Positions 1 to 12,817 of a DNA stretch of 64,000 nt are shown here, one piece after another. The stretch is from Sipunculus nudus (Eukaryota > Annelida > Sipuncula > Golfingiida > Sipunculidae), in the NCBI GenBank assembly GCA_026874595.1, contig CM049317.1, positions 30,004,901 to 30,068,900 on the forward strand, given 5' to 3'. The stretch's first letter is position 1. The number at the start of each line of letters is the position of its first letter. Position numbers and translations under genes: made by a program. The notes beneath the pieces are model-generated. The model was not told the DNA's origin, did not search any database, and was given only the letters and a program-made list of their open reading frames with translations.

Positions 1-800
1 GTGAAACTTTGAAAGGAAAAACAAATTCTGAACCGTTTAGACCGGATAATTTACTGTGATGGAAAGATCAATTGATATATATGAAATTATGGTGGCCAAA
101 CAATCTTCATTTAACGCAGAATTTATGATAATTACCTAAAACGGAAGACATATCTAGCGCTTTTATCTTGTCACTTAGTGCTTACCCCGTACATTGGTTC
201 TCCGTGCCCGTGTATAATGATGGAGGATTCAAGTTTTGAAAAAGATACTCATGTAGTGTGTGTCATGATATTCAATAAAGCCATATTTGAATTTTGTGTG
301 TATCATATGCACCATATAAAACTTTTTTGGTCATTCCGTTCCTAGAGTGCCTGCAGATAAATCGTTTGTTCCCTCGTTAACGACGTTGTATGAATGTAAC
401 TTGTGTAAGGAATGTCAACTCGTGACCATGCACGACAAGTGATACCTATCACATTGATGAAGAGCAGCAGAGCGAATCGGAATAACTCTTGGGACGAGAC
501 AAGTCGTAACATTTACCACAATGATCACACCAGGCTATAGAACGTAACCACTACGTAACCACTGCTCTCTGATCTTAAAAACAAGTTTTCAGTTTCCTGC
601 AAACATCATTGCCGCATACTGGCCACAGTCAAATGGTCATTAAAAAGCAAACAGAAAACCAGTGTTTGTTTGTCCCCATTCATATTTTTATTAATATTTA
701 GGAAAACGTGTATTAATGAGTTTCCTTATCAGTGTTCATACAACATGCTTCATAGATGTGTTTTATAAATACATGTGGTGTTTACTCTATTCTTTATCAG
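1..800 (+). other. Part of intron 1 of DNase copy C1
   Basis: There is no recognisable exon here. From about 540 to 800 the sequence aligns with intron 1 of copy C2 (about 15,340-15,592), sharing the TAACCACTACGTAACCACTGC stretch, the 'cctgcaaa..cattgccgcatact..ccac' stretch and the run into the exon 2 acceptor. This marks it as intron 1 of C1. The signal-peptide exon was searched for by its conserved MDLRLLT and FNIQ codons and was not seen, so it should lie left of the window. Confidence 0.6.
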
Positions 801-3800
801 ATTATCCAGCGATATGATATCGTTTTCATCCAGGAGATATGAGATCAGAGTGAGACAGCGATCAAATGCTTATTGAACCAAGTTAACAGGTCATATGATA
901 TATTTAATAGTTTTTTAAAAGAAAATACTTGGGCCTTTAAAGGTTTTTCCTTGAGTTTTTCTAAGTGTTCATCAATTGAGACCGTTTCCGGTACCTAGAT
1001 TTTTGTGTTCAGGAAGAACACTATTATACCCGTTCTGTTGATTTCCGTCAGCCCACAAACCGGAAAAATCGGCAGTGTCAGTTCCACTAAAGCTGTTATT
1101 ATCGTAAAATAATCATAAAATGTTAATTTTTTCAGGCAATTTGTGAACCATTAGTTCATTCCTACACCCTTTTTATCATAAATAATTCAAATTTAAAATT
1201 TAATTCTTCATTTTGGAAAAGTAGCATTCTACCTGATTCGTCAGTCTCACGTGAGGTGTAAGCTAACAACTGACTACTGTATATCATGACTGAATCCAGA
1301 GAATACAAACACCTTCTTAAATTGCTGATTGGCCAGCAGATGGCGCTAAAACTTTATTTGGCATCCATTGTTGTGACTTTCAGTACGAGGTCTTAAGAGC
1401 TAGGCCACTGCATATCGTGATTAGCTGGGCACTGTTTTTCGCCTTAATTAGTGCAAGCTAAATTGAATCAAGGTAGCTTGATAATGCATAGACCTTAATT
1501 TAGACCATTGCTAAACGAATAAATTACCAAATATGTTTCCCTCCATACATATTAAGATACATTTCATTGTTCCTTTGTGTCCATATTTATATTAACCTTG
1601 CAAGTGATGTTAATTTGAAATTACTTTTGGTTTTCTGTAATTTGAACCCATTGCAGTGCATCGCCGAATAACAAGTTTGAAATGAATCTGAGTGAACCTT
1701 TGGGCACGACGAATTCGAAGGAACAGTACGCCTACTTCTACAGGTAGTATCATTTCCTGTATTGTTGCTCTTATACTTTTCCGGGAGTTCTCACTTTTAA
1801 CTGAATTCAAACTTCATCATATAAATTCAATAAGGCAGTTCAAGGAGGGTGTCCTGTGGTTTACTTTATTAAGATATCTATAATTTCAGAGGAACCTTTC
1901 AGTTTAACCAATCATAAATACGCAAAACACAAAGGCAACGTAAGATGGTTAACCAGTGCAGTTTGGAATCGCGTCACATGGTTCTATTATTCAAATTATT
2001 GCTTTGGTTGCAATATATAGCCATTATGCCAGGTGATATTAAAACATTTATATTTAATTTCTTTGTATGTCTAGCATAATCCAAAACCAAAGTGATGGGT
2101 AATTTTGACAACCGGGCAAGTATTTTAGATAAAGATATTTAAAAGAAACCCCATTTTCTTGGCTCTGCAAAAACTACAAACTATCTGGTAAAAAAAAAAT
2201 TATTTTTAAGATTACCAAGACAGACCAAGACTTCAGGATAAACAAATGCAGGCACCTATAACATCATTGAACAGAATCACAGGCTCCAGTACACGAGAAC
2301 AGAGCAGATCAGGCACTGGTGTTTCCAGTGTTTTGCTTAATCTAGAAATTTCCCACCCCTCCCATATGTTTCGTAGCAGTATCTGCGTAACCCTGCATGC
2401 TTTCAGAAAAAAAACACAAAACCAAGTGTACAAACAAAGTAATCTGCGGACTCTATTGAAAATATAATCTTTTAGGCGCAGGCAATGATATCATCCTGTG
2501 GCGCATCCTGTCAATAAAATCTTTAACTAAATAACCATGAATACATTGCATGCCACTCTTTTGAGGCGCCCGGTCAATGAAAGTCAATGATAAACTATAG
2601 TTCAGATGTGCTACCCTTGATGCGTCGTTTGCTTAAAAGAAATTATGCATCTGTTTGATTTTACCTCCATTTTGCCCTTACGCTAATATGAGTGGAATAT
2701 TAAATTCGTTAATCTGTTTTATAACTGACGATACTGGCGCAATTCCTCTGTGCCCCCTCGTCAGAAATGTATATTGTAATTTCGGGAACTGTGTATCCTA
2801 TGAGACTATTTCCTTATTTTTGCATAAATCTTGAGATATTCAACATTAATTGTCAGGTTACGCCGGCACATGTCAACTCGCCCCAGAGAAAACCCATCCC
2901 GCCCAAACCCGGTCGAATTTCTGTACCAACACAAGATTGGGTAATATGTTTGTAACATAAAAGTATGAATATACCTGAAAGTGGAAACTGGGCAATGCAT
3001 GTACACTATACAAAATTTCTTTATACAATTTGTAGGGAGAAGAAATTGTCTGTAATGAGAACTTGGCAGAGTACAGGAAACTTCGAAAGACCACCGTTCG
3101 CTGCTCGATTCACAACAAGTATGTTTCAAGGGTTTCCTGTTATGCGAAGTACTATTAATGATATATAAATTAAGTGAAAAAAAACTCACTTAAGATCAGG
3201 CGTGGCATATAGTACAGTATTTTGAGAGCCTTGCTGTCAGATTCCAATAAGAACTATACTCTGTGACAAATAAACATATATTCATTCAAAAGACAACTCT
3301 AACTGCAAGCCAGACCTTATCTTAAAAAATAAAATGTGAGGAAAATGTATTGAAGACAAAACATATTGAGAAGATACCGATAGACAGACAATTAAATACT
3401 AGATGTTACCATTGCTAAGCGCGATCATGGGATGCCCAAATCCACCCTACCCCAACCCCCCCCCCCCCCCCCACACACACACACCCAACCCCGACACATC
3501 GGCGGAACTGGGAATCCACTATGCATTGTACGTCCTAGGAAAATAGATGATGGTTAAAAATAAATATCGAAGCATCTCTATGAGCCATGACTAATGTTGT
3601 GCCCGAAGGTAAGTTTTTGAAAATCAGTAATATTTAATATCTAGCGCAATTACCAGCGGAACAGAAAAAGGAAAAGTAGAAGAAAAAAAATCTGTAATCG
3701 AGGGATTTGAACCCTTGGGTACCTGAGTAAGTTCACCCATAAAAGTCCAAGTGGACCCAAACATTAATGTAGAAATACACTCTTAAAGAAAATCCATTCT

Positions 3801-6800
3801 CATTGTCATTATTTTTATATGATTCAAAATCTCACATGTATGAATACTGCTATATCAGTTGACGCAAAATATTCAGTTTTCATTGGCGGCCAAGCTAAAT
3901 ATTCATATAAGGAGGGGGGGGGGGGCAGTAGTAGAAACATACACACACACACACACATATATATACGCACTTATGGGGTTGATATTGGGAGGGGGTAGTC
4001 TATTACAGTCCTGTACAAGAGAATACACTAACTGTACATAGAGGAATACTGCCCCCCACCCCCGGTTTCGCCGCCTATTGTTATTACAATTTTATATTTC
4101 ATTTAAGAAGCGGGATCCTTCTGGTTTCTTGGTATCCACACTAAACCAGCCAACGCATCGGCAGAGATAGACCGGCTGGTCGACGCTTATAATCAGCTTG
4201 TACAGGTATCTGGCGAAAAGGTACAGTAAACCCCGCTAGGCGACAGTGTCTTACATATTAAATGATTGAGAAAAGGTATGGTAAATCCACGATAAAAAAC
4301 GACATATGCATTAGGTATTTATCTGAATTTATAAACATGCATATTTATGCACAGTAAAACCGTGCTAGGCAAGAAGAATTTGTGACGTCAGGTATAATTG
4401 GGCGAAAATGGTAGTTCCAGATATAAATATTTAGGAATCGTTCAGTTATTATTCAAATTACGCACGGTGCACGGTGAAATGATGGTGTTTTGAGATATAC
4501 CTGTATTTATCAACTTATAAACGATGCTTTATACAGGACATAATCCTTGGTGGAGATTTCAACGCGGGCTGCAGGTACGTGACGTCACAACAATGGAGTC
4601 ACATCCGGCTACCCCAAGACAACAGGTTCAAATGGGTTATCGGAGATGACACGGTCACAACCGTCGCTGGCCCAGGTTGTCCTTATGACAGGTGACGGGG
4701 CGACTCTGACGCCATCTAACATACTCTCATTAAATTCATTTGACATTATCATATGTATTGAGATTATTTCCTACCAATATTAAACTAAAGTTTTTGTATG
4801 TTTGTCTATGTATAAATCACCTTTTATAAAAGGTTGCCTCATGTATTATCCATGATGTTACATTTTAAGGTATAGGGGTCATAAATTAAACAAGTGATCA
4901 TACCATTTTATTGGAGATACTATGAATATCTCCATAGTTAATAAAAACGTATACTCATTTTGTAAGCTGATTTTAATTTAATCATATTTACCGGTATTTT
5001 TTACAGGTTTGTACTTGCAGGGCAGAATCTTCAGGCCCTTTACATAAAGGGAACTGCCGGTCCGTTCAACTTCACAGAAGCTTACAAGCTAGATCTGACT
5101 ATGGTAAGATACACACATACACGTGTAATATGCTCAAATTAAGACCACCAACGGGACTTTGATAAAGTGCTCGCTTTTTTATGTGGTAGTTATTGTGAGT
5201 TGCTCGAAAAACCGAGGTGGTCCTTTGGCAGGGATTTACTGTATATTTATATCGCACACTTGCACAAAGGGCGGCGGAATGTGTTCTACTTCAAAGTCTA
5301 TATATTTAGTAATCTTGGAATTAGTACAGTCTGTTACGTATTCCAGCTGGATTGTCGTGCCTAAATGGATTTTAACGGTAAACTTTGTCATTTTGGGGCG
5401 CTGATTCCAAAAATATCAGGTGTTTTTTCCAGTCACGTCTTCAGCTCCATTTTGAATTTCAAAATGGCCGCCGCTTTTCTTATATTTTGCCTTTATCTGG
5501 ACTTCTGAGCACTGTAGAGTAATATAAATGGTAGTAACATCCATGTTTGCAATGTCAGGGATTCCAATAAAGCCATTGCCATACTTGCTACAGATTCGAT
5601 CAGGCCGCCATATTGAATAACATGGCCGCCATTTTTAACACACTTTTGTTTATATCTTTTTTATGTATACCAAGATACAAATCATGGCAATTCCCGTTAT
5701 TGTTACAAGTATGGCTTGATTTGAATTTGTATCAGCATTTATGTTAGTGATACCAGCGAATCAATTCAAGCCATGGTCATCTTGTTTCAAATTACTCTTT
5801 AAAAATTGGATTTCAAAATGAAACAACTTTTATAGTGACAATACCTATGTCTGCGACATTAGGGATTCCATTGATCAAAATTCCGCGCTTTTTTTCGGCG
5901 GCCATGTTGAATTTAAGATATATGATATATCTAATATATTGGTATCCCTCCCTGGGAGTCCCATGGAGAAGCATCCAAGTCTATAAATGATGCTAAAATC
6001 CATGCACATTCATGGTGAAGAGGATCTAGTTAACTACATGACTACCATTTGCAAGGTAAATTCAACTGCAATGCTTGATTTGTAAATGGCCTATATAAAA
6101 AATAATTGTAAAACTTGTGATTAAATGCAATGTACAAGCATTTTTTTTATTTCCTCACCTTACTTGCAAATAAAATAAACTGAATGAAAAATGAATGTCA
6201 ACAATTTCCTCAGAGGAGACATTGTGTTAATCTTAAAAGGTCTTTATCACGTGTAACATGGAATTGTACCCTCCTTCAAAGACACCTGTCAAGCCAGAAT
6301 ACCTCATATTTCGTTTATTGCGGTGTGCATGACATTTCAGGATAACTGATTTCAAGATTTCATGTTGGAAAGATGTTTCAAAGATGTTTCAGCAGGTCAC
6401 GTTGCTGGTTATGCATTATTGAGGTCTTGGTGGATTGTCTCTGGGGCAACTACAAATTCCTAATAATGCAGTCAAAACGGCAATAGATTCAAAGTTCAAT
6501 TATTGCCACGTTGTTAAGGAGACCTTACTCGCTATACACCATTGTGTCTTGCAAAAGTCATATCAGCTTTTGTTCCTGGTCCTATTCACTAAACAGTAAT
6601 GATTATTGGTTCTGACTTTTCCGAGAGGGCATTCAAGCCAGCTGCAGTCTTCAACAGGGAAAGGCAGGCCATTGAGAGTTGGTAAGCTTTATGCTTGATT
6701 GTTTGTTTTGCTTCACGTTTTCGCAAAGTATATAGATGATAGCTATCTTGAATCCATCAACATCGTAGTTGGACATTATTCCCCAGCAGGCGACAATTGA

Positions 6801-7650
6801 CAAACTCTGCATTGTAATATGGTACTATCATGGTATAGTAAACAAGTGACCAACATAATGGCCTGTTATGACCTCCTCTTTCAGCATCGTTGCAGCAATA
6901 AAACTTTGAAACAATATCGCTAAAATGCCATGTACTCAATGAAAGGTGTTCATACGAGACGAGCAGATGTGGCAAGTGTATTTAATGAAGTCTTATCATT
7001 CTAAGCGTCATATGGACCCTCTGGCATAACGACCAGATTACTGACGCTAATTGCTTTGACTAATATCTATATCACAAACACTGATGTTGCTACCATTTGT
7101 ATTCTTCTACGGTGCTCAGAAGTCAAGATATAAGGCAAAGTATAATAAGAATGGTGGCCATGTTGAAATTCAATATGGCGGCCTATTCAAATTAGCAGGA
7201 ACTATGTCAATGGCTGTAATGAAATCTCTGGTATCGTAAACATGGGTGTTGTTACGACTTCTATTACTCTACAGTGCTCAAAATCCAGATAAAGAGATAT
7301 TTGAAATTCAAAATGGCGGCTGAAGAGGTGGCGCAAAAAAATGGTCTGAATTTTTTTTTTAATCAGCATCCCTAAATTGACAAAGTAAGCCAATAAAATC
7401 TATTTTAGCACGACAGTCCTGCTAGATCAAAATATCTGACATTGCATACTGTACTAAATATACTGTTAGCTCCATCTTCCTTTACCATGTTCATTTCTTT
7501 CAGGCCTTGAAAGTCAGTGACCATTACCCTATTGAGATGGAACTTCAAGTCCCCAACACCTTATACTTGATGTCTTCAAGTTCCAAATCCCCGGAAACTG
7601 TGATTGGTTTTGGTGTTGCTGCAATCTATATCTTATTTGAACTCAATTAA
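801..7650 (+). pseudogene. DNase I-family gene C1, exons 2-8, in-frame stop
   Basis: Exons by homology and GT-AG sites: 801-889, 1657-1743, 3036-3118, 4108-4220, 4537-4691, 5007-5103 and 7504-7650; exon 1 lies outside the window. The family makes secreted Ca/Mg-dependent endonucleases that cut DNA. Recognisable residues are IQE (catalytic Glu), SKEQYAY (second Glu), GIHTKP (catalytic His), GGDFNAGC (Asp/Asn), DDTVTT, CPYDR (disulfide partner of NAGC) and SDHYP (catalytic Asp-His). Exon 2 reads QEI-stop-D: the TGA at 840-842 replaces the Arg of the QEIRD motif. Every other exon keeps its frame and length, so this is either a very young pseudogene, an allele, or a base error. Exon 8 continues past SDHYPIEM into a Ser-rich stretch and a hydrophobic C-terminus ending FELN, like C2. 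Intron 7 is swollen to 2.4 kb by an inserted element. Confidence 0.85.
5321..7457. mobile_element. Foldback DNA element with long inverted repeats in C1 intron 7
   Basis: The left arm, about 5,321-5,660, reappears in reverse complement at about 7,120-7,457. Outer ends are TTAGTACAGT and ACTGTACTAA. Further in, the arms share a 'tgtcgtgc..aaat.gatttta' block, an 'aaactttgtca' block, 'attttgaatttcaaa', 'gagcactgtagagtaata' and 'ggccgccatattgaat'. The ends fit TA-CAGT...ACTG-TA, as in Tc1/mariner-type elements, but no transposase reading frame is visible in the 1.4-kb middle. Intron 7 of C2 is only 317 bp and lacks the insert, so insertion followed the C1/C2 duplication or was lost from C2. Confidence 0.65.
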
Positions 7651-7909
7651 AAGAACTTAGAGATGTTTAGTTACAAGCATGTGTTTGGCTAAACGTTTAT
7701 GGAAATCCAGAGATGGCAAATGTAATATCATCACATTTTATCAATTTAATATTTTACGGAATTTCGGATTTGTTTTCTCTAGCTTCTCTTGTGGGCATGC
7801 AAATGGAGCCTTACTCATAAGATATTTACGGTAACAACATTCATGATCCACATCCTGTTACATATTTTATATACATGTATATATCAATGAATGTAAGTTG
7901 CAGCTTAGA

Positions 7910-7915
7910 AATAAA
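7910..7915 (+). promoter_or_regulatory. Poly(A) signal AATAAA downstream of C1
   Basis: A canonical AATAAA lies 260 bp after the C1 stop codon, followed by 'acccac'. The 3' flank of C3 has a related ATTAAA followed by 'cccag' at 35,780-35,785. Confidence 0.4.
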
Positions 7916-7924
7916 ACCCACTTA

Positions 7925-8320
7925 AAAATTACAGTGAAACTTGTGTAATAAGACCACCCGTGGGTCTGGCTAAAACTGTTCTTAATTTACAAGTGGTCTT
8001 ATAAGACATATGGAATTTCAGACAGGTTCCACTACAGTGAAACCTGTGTTATAAGTCCACCAGTGGGACTGGCCAAAAGTGGTCTTAATTGCCAGGTGGT
8101 CTTATAAGACATATGGAATTTCAGACAGGTTCCACTTCAGTGAAGCCTATGTAATCAGACCACCCGTGGGACTGGCCAAAAGTTGTCTTAATTCACAGAT
8201 GGTCTTATTAGACATGACAGTTCTAATTAAAGTGAATGCATTCGGTTCGCTCCAGGGTGGTCTTTATAAACGGGTGGTTTTTATGGACAGGTGGTATTTC
8301 AGATTGGTTCCACTGTAGTT
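7925..8320 (+). repeat. Tandem repeat, about 3.5 units of about 105 bp
   Basis: Units begin with CAGTGAAACCTGTGTTATAAG-like sequence, continue through 'gtgggactggccaaaagtggtcttaat' and end 'gacatatggaatttcagacaggttccact'. The last unit is degenerate. Similar 'aagaccacc..gggact' and 'gaggtggtc' blocks occur in intron 7 of C1 and C2, so this is a dispersed repeat that also exists as a tandem array. No gene is seen. Confidence 0.75.
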
Positions 8321-8439
8321 AATGCAATACCTGTTATTTCTATTTTGCACATTTTGATCGAAGTTATTCAGAATCATTATTCAAGAAACAGTTTGGCAAT
8401 AAAGATATATGTGTTAACAACCCGTAGATGTGTTTGTAT

Positions 8440-9100
8440 GTGCATATCTATTTGTGTGTGTTACTCGGGACATATTCCGCTCGCCAAAATGCTTCCTCCG
8501 ATGCGATACAAGAAGACCATTGTTGTAAAATGGGGACTGACGGTTAATATGAGCATAATTATATGTGCCGGCTCCAGGATTTTGCCTCGGGGGTGAAGAC
8601 CCGCCCCCACACTCCGTCCCCACTCACCATAACAGTTTAAGACTAAACTTAGTATATATATTCAATGTAGCCAAAATTAAAGCACTGTTTTACCATCTTT
8701 ATTAATAATTTTATCAGGACATTGAAAAAACTTTGAAAATTAGCACTGGATGGCATAAATTTTAAAATGGTGCACGGAATAAAGGTGGTGTCAAACACGG
8801 GATGCGAAAATCTTGTGGTATATTTGAGCATCTCCGCTTTTATAAAAAAAAAATCACGTAACAAAATAGGGACTGGTTTGTATATCTGAAAGATGCTTAT
8901 ATTTGATACCCTTGAACATCTTATTCCATAAAATTAAATTACACAGGTCTTGTTTTTGGAATAATAAATCATTTGACATTCAAGGTAATTTTATCCAAAT
9001 TTTACATTTTGTGTCAGTATTACATCTAGTTGCAGTATAAGATGGATCACTAATGCAAACATGGTTTTTGTTGTTATATATATATATATACACACACACA
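8440..9100 (+). repeat. 3' flank of C1, duplicated after C2
   Basis: This non-coding block matches about 20,860-21,390 downstream of C2. Shared stretches include 'cgctcgccaaaatgcttcc', 'atgcgatac..gaagaccattgttgt' and 'gactaaacttagta'. It shows that the duplicated unit extends well past the coding region. Its distal part (8,940-9,085) also matches about 25,100-25,225 in inverse orientation. Confidence 0.7.
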
Positions 9101-10128
9101 TATAAGCTGCCGGTACAGTAGATGGAATAATTGGCTTTATACAGTCAAGAACTCTGTTTTGTGGGCAAAAGTGGTTTCTCTGGAGTAGGGTACATGAATA
9201 CATTTTGCAATACAGGTTAAGGTTTATACCCTGTTTTCCCTAATTATATAACATTGGAACATTCCATCAAATCGTACATGAAGGCCCATTATCTTTTAAA
9301 AATAAACCATTTAGGCTATAATAACTGTTACACAGCAATTATTACAATATCATAAAAGGAAAGAGACACACTTCAAGAGTAAACTAATGAATTTTTATGA
9401 GATAAATTATTTAATATAGCTTGTATGAAATCACTTACCCTGTGTAAGGAAACTGTCTTAAAACCGCATGGGGTTGTTTCAATACCCTTCTCAGTCAGAG
9501 AATCAATGACAGAATGAAAAATACGCAGAATTACCATGTAACCTGGTAAACACAGTTGTCCTGTCACATGACCAAGTTTCAGTGGCGTCAATTTTTCTTC
9601 AAGGTTGGGGGGATGACTTGCAAACACACACACACACACATATATTATATATACATTTTTAGCGTCTGTATGACTCGATCATTTGATGTGTATATATATA
9701 TCACTTAATAATTTCAAATATATTAGTTACTATTAAATATAGGGTTTAAAAATAAGATATTATGTTTCCAGTATCAGTTATTTCTAAACCAGGTTTAGAT
9801 ATAATATTTCATAGTTAACTCATAGATGGAACAAGTCTATAATTCTATTTATTAATATATGTGATTTGCAATATATCATTATTTTTCTCTAAATAGCGGG
9901 GGATGATACCATTGACCACCCCAACCCCCCGGGCAAAAAAATCGGGGATATATTCCCCCATCCCCCCTATATTGACGCCCGTGCCAGGTTTGGCCAATAG
10001 ATAACTGACACAGGATTTTTGAGGGTTAAACTAAATTAATAAATAGCTGGTAGGTGGCAGCACTGATTCTCTAAAATTAATGAATAATTACCTACAGGTG
10101 GCAGCACTGCTGTGAAGACATCTCCCAA

Positions 10129-10131
<3 letters not shown>

Positions 10132-10189
<58 letters not shown>
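10132..10189. repeat. (AT)n microsatellite
   Basis: Uninterrupted alternating AT of about 57 bp. The sequence just after it (10,190-10,300) matches 24,960-25,080 in inverse orientation, where an (AT)n tract is also present. Confidence 0.95.
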
Positions 10190-10191
<2 letters not shown>

Positions 10192-10589
10192 TCGTTAAAC
10201 CATGGCATAAAATAGAGAAAGACAGAAATATTATTGTTTATCTTTTATTTTGTAGGAAAGTTCATTTTGGATTATGAATCATGGTAGCATGATAATTGAA
10301 ATATGATGAATGATAAAAAAGACAGAAATATCAAATTCGATTCAATATTTCTAGGAAATCGCCCCTTTTGATAAGGTAGGCTAAACTTCCCATATATTTT
10401 TTTAATATGAACCACTGATTCATGGTACATAATTTAGAAGGATATAACTATCAGTATGAATAGTATTTTTACTATTACAATTTACTTACTTTAAAAAAAA
10501 ATAGTTTATCACAGCAAATATGACAATTTTGAATTTCACCATGCATGGATATTCTGCAGAGGGACACCGGGACATCCGGAGATATGTGT

Positions 10590-11170
10590 GCCATGCCCTC
10601 TCCCGGCAGCAACAACATTCCGCGCAGCAACAACATTCCGCGCAGCAACAACATTTCCTGCAGTAACCACATTGCCCGCGATGACCACATTGCCCGCAGT
10701 GACAACATTCCCCACAGTGACCACATTCCCTGCAGTAACAACATTCCCCGCAGTGACCACATTCCCTGCAGTGACCACATTCCCTGCAGCAACAACATTC
10801 TCTGCAGCAACAACATTCTCTGCAGCAACAACATTCTCTGCAGTAACACCACCACATTCCCCCTAGTAACTACATTTCCTGCAGTAACCACGTTCTCCGC
10901 AGTGACCACATTCAATGAGGTAACTATATTCCCCGCAGTGACCACCTTACCCGTAGTGACCACATTGCCCGCAGTGACTACATTCCCTGCAGTGACCACA
11001 TTCCCCGCAGTGACAACATTCCCTGCAGTGACAACATTCCCCACAGTGACCACATTCCCCGCAGTGACCTCCTTACCCGAAGTAATCACATTGCCCACAG
11101 AGACCACATTCCCGGTAGTAACTACATTCCCCGCAGTGACCACATTCCCCGCAGGAACAACATTACCCGA
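10590..11170. repeat. 18-bp minisatellite (GCAGTGACCACATTCCCC-like)
   Basis: About 32 imperfect copies of an 18-bp unit. Because 18 is a multiple of three and the unit lacks stop triplets in several frames, long open frames appear on both strands, including about 298 codons on the minus strand made of Gly-Asn-Val-Val-Thr-Ala-type repeats. There is no signal peptide, conserved domain or splice context, so I regard it as non-coding tandem repeat. Confidence 0.85.
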
Positions 11171-11429
11171 ATTAAACAAATTCCAAGTAGTTAAAAAATT
11201 CTCCGCAACTAGATATTTCTTGGCACCACAGGTGCTATAGTATACCCAGACAATTAACCCCCCCCCCTTCCCCTTTAAGAAAATGCCCCCCATCTTCAGC
11301 AGCATATTCTGACACTTGGCAGGCGAATATGGTTTCTTCCATCTATCAACTTGAGAAACAATATTTCCCAAAAAATATAGGGGCCAATACGGTGAAGCAC
11401 TCTTGGGAAAAAGGGATTAATTTATACTT

Positions 11430-12385
11430 TAAAAATGGTAAGGTAGGTGGCGTCACCTGTCTGGTGTAGGAGAAAACTATCCAAGATTGATGTACATGCC
11501 ATATTGGAGACCAACACATTGAACGACTCCTCAGATATTACCAATTTTCACCTAAAACAAATGGACAGATGGACACCACACGAAAAAAAAATGGCAGACG
11601 GCGCCACCAGTCTTGAGTACACAATGGAAGAGGCCAAGATCTATGAACATGCACAGTTTCAGACCAATACGGCATTCCATTCCTAAGAAAAGTGCATTAA
11701 TTTATTCTACGGAATCGGGAAGGTAGGCGGCCCACCTGTCTGGTTTACGAGAAAATTTTCTAAGATGGCTAGACATGCAAAATTTCAGACCAATACCTTG
11801 AACCACACCAGGGATATGAGCCATTTTTACCCAAAGCACATCTACAGATGAACGCCACGGCAAAACGATTACAGATGGCGCCACCAGTCTTGAGTACAAG
11901 ATGGAGGAGTCCAAGATCTATGAATATGCACAATTCAAGGCCAATAAGGCAAATCACTCTTCAGAAAAGGGCACTAATTTATTAAAAAAAAGGAAGGTAG
12001 GTGATGCCACCTGTCTGGTTTACGAGAAAACTTTCAAAGATGGATGGACATGCCAAATTTCAGACCAATACCTTGAACCACACTAGGGATATGAGCAATT
12101 TTTACCCATAGCACATGTACAGATGGACGCCACGGCAAAACGATTACAGATGGCGCCACCAGTCTTGAGTACAAGATGGAGTAGTCCATGACCTATAGAT
12201 ATGCCCAATTTCAGACTGATAGGGCAAATCACTCCTCAGAAAAAGGCATTAATTTATTCTACAAAAACGAAAAGGTAGGTTGCGCCACCTGTCTGGTTTA
12301 CGAGACAACTTTCAAAGATGGATGGACATGCCAAATTTCAGACCAATACCTTGAACAACTCCATCCCTTGGGGTTGGTTTAACAC
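11430..12385. repeat. Tandem array of about 280-bp units carrying NGGCGCCACC palindromes
   Basis: Units start near 11,438, 11,718, 11,993 and 12,270 with AAGGTAGGTGGCGYCACCTG. A second palindromic GATGGCGCCACCAGT lies about 140 bp into the unit, so each unit is two half-units. In inverse orientation the text around the second palindrome aligns with the array at 53.8-55.3 kb (cagactggtggcgccac; gcatat..atagatct). No protein-coding signature is seen. Confidence 0.75.
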
Positions 12386-12513
12386 CCGGATCATAATCTC
12401 AATGATCCAATATTATATCTTAAACCTATTATGATTTTAATCTGAACATTTTCTGATATAAATATATGAAAACATTAAGGATGTCATCACAATATTACTC
12501 TTGTGGTTGCTAT

Positions 12514-12571
<58 letters not shown>

Positions 12572-12735
12572 TCAGAATCAGTAATGAACAAGCGCAGGTG
12601 AGACGTGTAGAGAACAAAAAAAATTATCTGTACATTTCTCAACTTATAATGGGTCCTGATGTTCTATTTAAAGTATTATGTTTTTCTATACTGGATCTTC
12701 AGAGCTATAGGTCATCCATAGGTGATGGCTAATTT
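12386..12735 (+). repeat. Dispersed repeat with (CT)n core
   Basis: The block is 'aagcgcaggtgagacgtgtagagaa' plus 'gggtcctgatgtt' around a pure (CT)n tract at 12,515-12,568. It recurs in reverse complement at about 24,450-24,780, where the core reads (GA)n. The shared flanks show that the microsatellite is carried inside a larger duplicated block. Confidence 0.75.
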
Positions 12736-12817
12736 CTGAAAATATTTTTATTAATTTTTGACCTACAATGGTCCTTAGCAAATTGATATAACCGAATTTA
12801 TCCCACAGATGTTGTAT

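Noticed and set aside
3685-3735. tRNA-like B box (GGTTCAAATCC on the minus strand) in C1 intron 4
   Set aside because: No paired acceptor stem or anticodon arm could be built by eye, and the aligned site in C2 lacks it; at most a SINE scrap.
6001-6760. Possible transposase remnant in the middle of the C1 intron 7 element
   Set aside because: Frames are short and no DDE-type or other transposase motif could be read.
10475-11371. 298-codon minus-strand open frame with Val-Thr-Ala-Gly-Asn-Val repeats
   Set aside because: It is explained by the 18-bp minisatellite; opposite-strand frames are equally open, and there is no domain, signal peptide or splice context.
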